64,000 nt of DNA from Acanthosepion esculentum (Eukaryota > Mollusca > Cephalopoda > Sepiida > Sepiidae), in assembly GCA_964036315.1 (NCBI GenBank), contig OZ038485.1, positions 94,747,951 to 94,811,950 of the forward strand, written 5' to 3'. Positions within the stretch are counted from its first letter, which is position 1; each line of letters opens with the position of its first letter. This document shows, in pieces, positions 55,894 through 64,000 of this stretch. The position numbers and the translations under genes are program-made. The notes below the pieces were generated by a model. That model searched no databases, was not told where the DNA came from, and saw only the letters and a list, made by a program, of their open reading frames with translations.

Positions 55894-56837
55894 CTGAAAA
55901 GAAAATTTGGTACTACTTTACTGCAGTTTCTGTAGACTACACTGTGAAATGACCTTTAGTGTGCAGTCTCACTTTCATGTGCTTTACCTTTTTAACCTGA
56001 GTACTAACACTGTAGCCTGAATGAATTCCATCATAATGATGACCATTTACATACTATTTAACCCTTTTTTGGTGATTATGATTCGTATGATTAAGTGTAG
56101 GTTACTAATGATAAATCATTAGTCAATTTGTTTTTATCATCCTACAGTATAAAGTTCTTGTAGTAGAGGTAGGCTGCACATTGATGTATAAAAGTGCAGG
56201 TAAACTGCATGTTAAATTACAAATGAACTGGTAGGTTGCCTGCTGAAGTAGCACCAAAAATTCACCATTCTTTTTTTCTTTATATATATATATATTAAAA
56301 TGTATTTTGGATAGTGACATAATTTAGCCTATCAGAGCCAGAAATTATTTCTGGGTTCTTCCAAATTTGCTAAACATCTTATATACTATTTATTGATAGT
56401 CTATTTGGAGAACAGAATAAATTCCATTTCCTCTTAGAAAGTTAGCAATTTAGAGGAGTTATCTATCCACAAAGTTTGGTAATTTACAGAAGCACTGTTA
56501 CCTTTATACACATGTGAGAATTACATGGAAAGAGTTGCTGCTGTTGTTAATAAAACAAAAAAAAATAAAACAAGAAGTACTAGTTTTATGTGAAACAAAA
56601 ATCATTTACTAAAAGCATTAATTATCCTGGAATTACAAATACAAAAAAAAAAGCATCGATTTGAGCAGAAAATAGATAAAATCAGTTGCTTGTTCTCTAT
56701 AAAAAAATAAGACAAAAGATCCCTATCATATAAAAAAAGAATCTTACTGCAACTCCAAAAAGAACAATGTTTAAAGACTCATGGACAATTCATGGAGTCT
56801 GTATATCTTAAAATGTGCACATGGTCATCTGATTAGA
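55894..56837. other. Unclassified sequence
   Basis: A short TA run at 56282-56295. No family recognised. Confidence 0.4.
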
Positions 56838-57312
56838 ACAGTGGTTCTCAAGCAGTGTGGCCCACCTTATAGGTGTGGCAGAAGAGCATTACAAGCAAGG
56901 CAGAATGATTGAAAAAACAATCCAAGATTTAAAAACAGTTTAAAAAAATTTGCATTCAAAATTTAAAATATTATGAATTACTTTTAACTGCATTCATGAG
57001 TCACAGTATAAATAGTCATAATTATTGACCGATTTTATCATTGTGATATTTTTTGCATTATATCAAATATGAATATAGTAACTACAGTTCACAAAGTGGA
57101 GGAGGGAGTTATCAATGATAATGTTCTGACTTTGAATCGGCAGTTATCTACCTTTAACTCTGTTTCTGTCTTATTTTTAAATGTACTTTTTATTACACAA
57201 AATTTGGTGAAGCACGAGTAAATTTTAATTCTGAAGATGCGGCCCAGAGAACGAGTGGAATAGAAGAAGGCAATCTTGGTGTGTGGCACCTTTGGAAAGT
57301 GCCTGCTAACCA
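56838..57312. mobile_element. hAT-like non-autonomous element (tentative)
   Basis: The left end CAGTGGTTCTCAAGCAGTG has the typical start of Charlie-like hAT elements. The right end, near TGTGTGGCACCTTTGGAAAG and GCCTGCTAACCATA, is a plausible but diverged inverted partner. No 8-bp target duplication could be matched and no transposase is visible. Confidence 0.4.
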
Positions 57313-58541
57313 TACAAGTTGACACAAGCCTTGGAAATTAAATTAGTTAGGCCATCGATGATTGTGTTAGCACAAAGTCACAAGTCATTGTGACCAAGGG
57401 TTTGAATGTACCGGCCTTGTTTAAACTGGTGATTATGCCAGATGATGCACACCCACCCAGACAGTAAGTATAGTCGACAAATCATAGTTGTGGTATAAAC
57501 CACAGATGGGCTCTGAACAAGCATAAATGTGCAACATGGATTGGCTAGCCACATAGCAGACAGATGTACTCCATAGTAAGTGTTACAGAATGCAAAGACC
57601 AGTGATTGGCCAGAGTGCCTTGTGGGCAGGGCATTCTGACAGTGATTGACTGCATTGTCTGAGTTTTAAATACAAAACAGCGCAAATTCAGCAAAGGGTC
57701 TTGAGAATTCTGAAGCATCAATATGCCTCCCACACCCAGGTTTGCAACTGGTTAATACCACCCACAGAGGGACACTGAGCCAATGTGTGATATTCATTCA
57801 TGTAACATCAGTCCTCCAACTGCCTCTCAGAATCCAAACTGAACTCTTAATAAAACGAATTCCAAAAATAAATGTCCCTTTTTCTTGATACCGTTTTATG
57901 AGTACCATGGCAATCCTAAGATGACACAGAACACATCATAAGTAACTAGTGAGTATATCTTATAAATAACTAAATAAAGTGGTATTTTATATATTTCTTT
58001 CCTATGATTTAAGAAAAAAAAATTAGTTATGATTGTTATAAAGTATTCTGTAGGAGGAGAATATTTTGGTTGAAGAAATGAGTAAACACATGATTTGTCT
58101 CTTAGTTTACAATATTTAATTCTTCAAAACTCATTTTGATATTAAACAAAATTTTTTTTTTTCATTTTACATCCATTTATATATGATAATGAAAACTTAA
58201 AATATTCTGAAATGTTTGAATATATTCATCTATTGTTTGCAATCATTTACCAACAATAATCAAATTAAAATCTTAAAATAAAAATTATGGCAATGTTTAA
58301 CATTCATGCCTGGGGAAAAAAAACCCCCAAAAACTGCATGCCAAACGGATGCTTATTCTCTTGACACCTATTACTATATACACTTTTGACTCACTTGACA
58401 ATGTTTATTTTAAAAAGCAATGAGTAGAATTTTAATAGAATGAACATATGAAAGTGGATTTATACATTTTCTTTATTCTGTAACAGAGAGAGCCCCCCCC
58501 CCCACCAGGTGGGTTTATTAATCAACGGTTCTAAAGGATTG
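57313..58541. other. GC-richer unclassified segment, then AT-rich spacer
   Basis: 57340-57870 is less AT-rich and has CCAAT-type boxes (GATTGGC), a TTAAATA near 57665 and AATAAA near 57847. That is the content of an old LTR or promoter, but its borders could not be fixed. The rest is AT-rich with a C12 run at 58492. Confidence 0.35.
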
Positions 58542-59699
58542 TGACGAAGGTACTAATTAGTTGGGTAGAAGGGATTTCGGTGTAATTCCAGAAATAAGTT
58601 TATCTTTTTACTTAGTTGTTTCTGGGATTGAATTATTGATTAACTAGGTGAATTAATTCCAGAGTAATTAATGGACGGGTTCGTTAAGTAAAGCTTGGGA
58701 TAAATGGTGAATTGGATTTTGGGTGGTCTGCCGGGCGAAATCCAGCCAGAGCCCTCAGACGAGATAAGTGCTTTTCGCCGGGCTTAAGTAGACGTTATCT
58801 GTGGAAAACCCAGCAGGGAGTCCGAATCCGATTTTAGTACCTCTTGAAAACTGGGTTCCTGCGGAGTTTTGGAGAGCAGGTGGAAACACATGGTGGTCAA
58901 GGCGATTTGCATATTAAAATTTGTGGGCGGTGCCTAAAAACTGTTTAGCTCCACCTCTCTCTATATAAGTGGCCTGCACGCTTGAGTTGGGAAGATGCGA
59001 TCAGAGATCAGATCAGATCAGATCAGAGAACGTGTCGAAATGCAAGAGAAGCAGCAGAGAGAGAGAAAGGGAGAGATCGCAGATCAGAGAATGCAAAGGA
59101 AATGCGGCGGAAATGGCTTAGTGGGTCTTGCTGATCAGGCCAGTTGGTAGCCTGCATCAAAAAGTCTGAATCGTACCCAGAGATAGAAATAGAACCCATG
59201 CGAATCCTGATAACTTTGTTAACAAAGCTGAGAAAAGCCAACTGCTATATCGGAGGGGGCGGACGAAGAACCACAACTTATCTCCCTTAGTACAGCCGAA
59301 TTTCGACTGTCATGGTTGTGTCTTTCTCTCTCTGTGACGTTCCGACCCAAACGAGTGAACCTCATCAAGACAGTGACATAAAAACAGTAGCCTTAAAGGG
59401 CTCTTTGTACAGGAACCAAAAGTGTTGATTATTTATTTCTTCTTTGTGCCCTTGCAGTTACGACAAGAACTTTTCTGCACGAATAGCGATTTCTTTCAGC
59501 GTGGAGACCAGCCATTTAATTCGTCCTACCTCCGGATCATCCTGAAGGATCGAAATACTGCTGTTTGGATCAAAAATACACAACGTGGCGGATAGTGGTG
59601 GTTCCTTCAGTTCACCAGAGGAGAACCGGGTGGTTTACTTTTCAGCCAGAACCACTGGAGAGAAAGGACAGAGCTGTAGCCGGCAGGGCTTCTACGTCA
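58542..59699 (+). mobile_element. Solo LTR of an LTR retrotransposon
   Basis: A 1,158-bp block, clearly GC-richer than its surroundings, begins TGACG and ends CGTCA (short inverted ends of TG...CA type). GATTG lies before it and GATTC after it, a 5-bp target duplication with one mismatch. Inside are a TATA box, a GATCA-repeat tract at 58999-59028 and many CpGs. No gag, pol or primer-binding site flanks it, so the internal part was probably lost by LTR-LTR recombination. The superfamily (Gypsy or BEL) cannot be decided from the LTR alone. Confidence 0.65.
58962..58969 (+). promoter_or_regulatory. TATA box of the LTR
   Basis: TATATAAG in a C/T-rich context, with the expected start of transcription about 30 nt downstream near the GATCA repeats. 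This splits the LTR into U3 of about 450 bp and R/U5 of about 700 bp. Confidence 0.55.
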
Positions 59700-62520
59700 G
59701 ATTCTTAATTGACAGATATTAAACACTATTTGATTGCTTAATTACAAGAATAATTTCATATAGAAATTTTCTTTTATTCATAAATTTATAAATTAAAGCA
59801 AGAAGTATTCTGAGATATAAAATAATCTGAGAAGAAAATGTATTATGTCTAGAAAAATCATGTTTATTCAAATTTTATTGTTCTATAGTTCATTAATATT
59901 TTTATAAAATTTGAATTAAAAAAAAACTTTTCATAGTTATTATAAAATAGTAAATATTGCATTGTTCATATATTTTGAATATTTACAAGATTATAAAAAA
60001 TAAATTAACATCCTGAGGGAGACAAAAGTGTATACAGTAATAGTGTCAAAAAAATAACTGTCCTTTTGAGGCAGGTTTTTGTGGATACAAAGGTTAAACC
60101 TTGCCAAAATTGATTTTTTTTTTGTTTTTTTTTAATTTAAAAAAGTTTTTTTCAGTTCATTACTAAATATATTGATCACATATCAGTAACAAAATATTAT
60201 AAAAGTTGCAATTTAGTTGTCTTTTGCAAAATCTATTGGCAAGATGGGTGCATTTTTGGTTGATTTTTATATATACTGAGAAAACAAAATTAATGTCTCA
60301 ACACACAGCCTCAATAACTTAATGCTAATTACAGCTCTGAAGATGCTATTTTTTCAAAGATAAAAGAATAACATTCTTAAATCTGACTTTTTAATTGTAG
60401 AGTTTATAAATAATTAAGGAAATTAAAAAGAAACATAGTAAGAAAGCCTGAAAAAAAATATGGCAAAAACATCAAAGTTGAAGCAGACAACACAATATCA
60501 ATTCAGTATCAGGATTCAAACAATCTTCTGGCAAAAGGTCTTCTTGCTTTAAAAAAGAAAGAAAAGAAAAAAAAAGGTGGATATAGCCAAAACCTATGCT
60601 AGTGGCAAGACTTAAAAAAAAAAAAAACAACAACAACAAAGAAGAAATGAATCAATTGTAAAGAGAGCAGGAGATATTTTTACCCAGTGGGTATTATTTA
60701 CTCAAAAAGTATTCCAGTGGACTGAATACAGTAGGTAGAGTTCATCAAAGCCAGGCTCAGTACTCATTCAAACTTGCTTCAAATCCAAGCGAACAATCTT
60801 ACAACTATGACTCAGAAATGTAGACTTCTTTAAATAGATGTGCAATAGATCTCCAAAAACAATGCAGATATTGTAAGCATAAATAAGAGACTAAACAGTT
60901 TTGTTTTGTTTGTTTTTTTTGGAGGGGGGTTAATATTTTTGAATAAATCTAGTAGATCTTATGAAACGTATTAAAATATCTGTGTTGATATATTTTCCAA
61001 GGAGAGGGAAAAAAAAAACAAATTTTGAAACTTGCCAAGATGTCAAATATATATATAAAGACACCAAAGATGGCTGAAAGAAAGACAGATCTGGAAAGAA
61101 CATAAAAAAATCAAAAGACAGATATCAGGGAGAATATTAAATCCTAATACCTTTTTTTTTTTTTTTTTTTTTACTTTTTCATTAATGTAAATAAAACACC
61201 AAATGCAGAACAGATAGATAGAAGTGAAACAAAAAAATCATAAAACAAAAAATAATTTTTAAAATTATAAAGACATTTTTAAAAAATCTTTTTTGCAATT
61301 ACACAAAGTAATAGAAATTTAAAAGTATCTCATTCTAACCTTAACTAATAATGGTAGGAACTAAATCTAAAATACATAAACACAAGGAGGGGAGGGGTGA
61401 AAAAATAAAAGGAAAATAATGTATATAATACATGCAAATAACATTTACTGTGATTATAAACTAAAACTTCAAAGATGTAGAATGGTTGGAACATAAGACA
61501 TCCAAAGGAATTAGTGAATTATGAGTTAATTAAAAAAAACAAAATTCCATTATCAATAAATTGTTCATAAAAATAAGACATTTAATTAAAATTAAAATCA
61601 ATAAACACAAAGGAAAAATGCAACTGTAACTATTCACGCTTACTCAGCTTTTGTCACTTCCAAAGCAATCTTGAAGAACTGGACACCGAACTTCAGACAA
61701 TCGGATGCAGATGAGAATCAGAGGATGCCAATAAAAATAGCTGTGAAAATTGGTCAAATTCACATAAAACAACAAGCACTAACTTCTTCCACATCCATGA
61801 ATCCAAATTTGCTTGGACTTCATTTTAAAATGAATCAAGGAAAAGAAAGACAAATGATAAAATTCTCTGCTGAATTTTAGCGTAAAAAGAAGAAGAAGAA
61901 GAAGAAGAAAAAAGGGCATGTTTTAGGGATGAAATCAAAGTTAAAATGACACTGTTTTAATGCTTAAAAGAAATGTGGATCTTCACTTTAAGACGTGTTG
62001 AATGTATTAAGTATCTACTTCTATAATACATTAAAGCAATTACATTTAAGATAATAAAGGTATTTTTCATTTTATTTTCACTTGTATATTCTCATATCAA
62101 AAACTCGGTCATAAAATCAAATAATATTTGAGAATAGACAGAAAGAAATGCTATTAACATTACGTCAATCAAGCATAGCATTCTGCATGAAAAAAGCAAC
62201 TAAGAAAAAAAAAAAGACATCATTAAATAGAACAGAGGGACTATAACATTTCTATAAATAGACACGAAAGCAGCAGTAACAAGAAGCCCGAAAATGACAC
62301 CTCATAAATATTTTAATTCAATTTTACTCTTTAGTAAAATTAGTACATAAATTATCCACTTTTTAACCCATGATCTTACTGGTGTCAGTTTAAACAGACA
62401 CCTTTTTTTCCATTTTATTAACAGATCAGATTTTTTTTTTTTTTTTTTATTTCAGTTGAGAACTTTGAAATTTTCATAAATATTTAAGTGAAATTTTCAC
62501 TTTCCGAAATTAGTTTTATA
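59700..62520. other. AT-rich spacer
   Basis: About 2.8 kb with no recognised gene. A plus-strand open stretch at 61671-61880 has no known motif and is followed by (GAA)n at 61889-61909. Poly(T) runs lie near 61152 and 62428. Confidence 0.45.
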
Positions 62521-62555
62521 ATTATGGTATTGGACAGGTGGTCCAATACCATAAT
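62521..62555. repeat. Perfect 15-bp hairpin
   Basis: ATTATGGTATTGGAC at 62521-62535 pairs exactly with 62541-62555 around the loop AGGTG. It immediately precedes copy 2 of the unknown dispersed repeat. Confidence 0.9.
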
Positions 62556-62557
62556 CC

Positions 62558-62640
62558 CAGCTCCCCCACTAGCTTTTTCTGCTGGTGAAGAGAGTGGCAT
62601 GTCACCCCCACAGGATGAAAAACAAAACCTGTCAAAGGGC
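62558..62640 (+). repeat. Dispersed repeat of unknown family, copy 2
   Basis: Matches 21224-21308 over about 80 bp (AGCTCCC, CTTTTTCTGCTGGTGAAG, GTGGCAT, CAGGATGAAAAAC, TCAAAGGG). Confidence 0.65.
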
Positions 62641-62741
62641 AGATTAGCTTCTTATAGGAGCCAATGGCCAACATATAAGGCTTATCCCATTGTAGTGGAG
62701 TTATGACTGAGTAAATAATTATATAAGCCATCCAACATGTA

Positions 62742-62743
<2 letters not shown>

Positions 62744-62796
<53 letters not shown>
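62744..62796. repeat. (TA)n microsatellite
   Basis: About 26 TA units. Confidence 0.97.
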
Positions 62797-62799
<3 letters not shown>

Positions 62800-63401
62800 A
62801 AAATACTCGTAAAAATGAGAAACAGTAAGATGTAAAAACAAAAAAAAAATGAATATTATTTATTATCTGATTGTTATTTGATGGAGACATGAGAGAGTAA
62901 TACTGAGTAAAATTGTAAGTTTGGGGTCAAATGTCGGTCAAATATGGATTAGGATTTGACAGAATGATAAGATAAAGAATAAGCAAAGTGTATGCTGTCT
63001 TTCTTGCATGTTTTTCTTTTTTTTACCTTGAATTTTTGAGTTATGCTAAAAGGATAAATGTTACTATTATGACCTGAAAAGGGAGAGGATGAAATTTTTA
63101 TTGATGCACATGTTAATGACCTGTGCATGCAAATGGTTTGTCCTCTGATAGCAAGAATGTCACATGTTTGTGTATGTAGAGGAGAAAAGTGGGGTTGACT
63201 CTCATTGGTTTAGAATGGGTGAATTAATGATAGTTATAATTTTTTATAATTGTTTTTGACACTATAATTAATTTTTATTTCTTTATGGACACAACACCAT
63301 ATATAATTATATTGCACATATAGTACTGGTGTTAAAACAGCATTTGATTTAATACAACAGAGCTATTAAGTATATATTAATATATACATATTACTCCTCA
63401 C
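62797..63401. other. AT-rich spacer
   Basis: Nothing recognised. Confidence 0.4.
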
Positions 63402-63430
63402 CAATATATATATATATATATATATATATA
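63402..63430. repeat. (TA)n microsatellite
   Basis: About 14 TA units at the left edge of an unclassified block. Confidence 0.94.
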
Positions 63431-63648
63431 GCTAGGATGGGATTTCAAGACTTCAATGGCAACCTCCCTAGAGATGCTGTTTTGATAAAAACACAAAGTG
63501 TACTTGGACTACTCTGAATGTCCAAGTTGGACATCAGGAAGTGCATATGGCCTTGTAAAACCTTGTCTCAAATCATTAAGACAAATCCTGTCAGACAGGG
63601 CTACCGCGCTTTGTGCAAGAATTATCCCTGTTCTGCCTCAATAAAAAA
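63431..63648. repeat. Unclassified block between two microsatellites
   Basis: A GC-richer stretch of about 215 bp that starts at (TA)n and ends at AATAAAAAAAA followed by (GT)n. The bounded form suggests a short retroelement, but no tRNA, 5S or LINE similarity was found. Confidence 0.4.
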
Positions 63649-63674
63649 AAGTGTGTGTGTGTGTGTGTGTGTGC
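63649..63674. repeat. (GT)n microsatellite
   Basis: About 13 GT units. Confidence 0.95.
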
Positions 63675-64000
63675 AGGCATCTATATATGAAATGTAAAAA
63701 GGTGTTACTTTAAACGGGTACCAGAATGATATGTGTTAATATCGTATGTTGTATCTTAAAATATATATTTCCAACAGCCATTCCTCCTACAAAATACATT
63801 TAATAAAAAGGACTAAATATCATTCCACACTGGTATGTAATAAATATTACTTTACTTTTTGTAGCTCTTCCAATCATTAATTTTTATATAATGACATTAT
63901 TTAAGTTTCAGTCTTCTAGTAAGTGTATATAGGAGAAAAATGCAAACATATATGATTTGATTATGGTGGTAAATGCTTGTGCAGAAGCCACCACACTTTT
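63675..64000. other. AT-rich spacer to window end
   Basis: Nothing recognised. Confidence 0.4.

Noticed and set aside
56500..56560. Further minus-strand exon with donor AAG/GTAACA
   Set aside because: The acceptor side is poor and the reading has no recognisable character; such matches are common by chance.
58540..59700. CpG-island promoter of a host gene
   Set aside because: Sharp borders with TG...CA ends and a flanking 5-bp duplication fit an LTR better, and no exon follows. Not fully excluded.
61671..61880. Plus-strand open frame of 69 codons as a gene
   Set aside because: No recognised motif, no splice or promoter signal, and an AT-rich setting where such frames are expected by chance.
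1..64000. CRISPR arrays, phage, operons or other prokaryotic systems
   Set aside because: No spacer-repeat arrays of that kind; repeats are microsatellites, minisatellites and retroposons of animal type.

Overview
The window is animal nuclear DNA and almost entirely non-coding. It is very AT-rich, full of long (TA)n tracts, and packed with decayed LINEs, SINEs and DNA transposons. Nothing prokaryotic is present: there are no operons, ribosome binding sites or CRISPR arrays. The mix of several tRNA-headed SINE families, 5S-rRNA-headed SINEs, CR1/Jockey-type and RTE-type LINEs and many Tc1/mariner relics fits a mollusc, most likely a cephalopod such as an octopus. That assignment is an inference from repeat content, not from a recognised host gene.

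Layout. 1-6.1 kb: two direct, frameshifted copies of one CR1/Jockey-type LINE. 6.9-9.2 kb: a SINE fragment, an RTE-type LINE end, and a segment bounded by inverted repeats. 11.9-16.2 kb: a 709-bp direct duplication flanking a 5S-headed SINE and several (TA)n arrays. 17.4-18.4 kb: a head-to-head SINE pair, then a small inverted-repeat element with hammerhead-like motifs. 21-24.5 kb: a compact hammerhead-like fold, a SINE nested in another SINE, and a second LINE reverse transcriptase on the minus strand. 25-30 kb: transposase relics, SINEs, a perfectly homogeneous 39-copy 19-bp minisatellite, and a complete 5S+tRNA chimeric SINE with 17-bp target duplications. 30.2-32.4 kb: two large hairpins, one made of SINEs that carry hammerhead-like motifs. 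33.8-43.3 kb: RTE LINE ends, Tc1/mariner and pogo-like elements, a composite LINE junction and an internally deleted mariner with TA target duplications. 46.5-52 kb: Tc1 and mariner relics and SINEs. 54.4-55.9 kb: the only plausible host coding sequence, a minus-strand terminal exon of an unrecognised gene. 56.8-59.7 kb: a hAT-like element, a GC-richer unknown and a solo LTR. 59.7-64 kb: AT-rich sequence with few features.

No working gene system is visible. The most interesting signal is a set of hammerhead-ribozyme-like motifs in three unrelated repeat families (30.3 and 30.6 kb; 21.5 kb; 18.05 and 18.26 kb). In four of the five the GAAA box reads AAAA, as expected from CpG decay of an ancestral ...C-GAAA.... 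Next come the 5S-tRNA chimeric SINEs and the candidate host exon.
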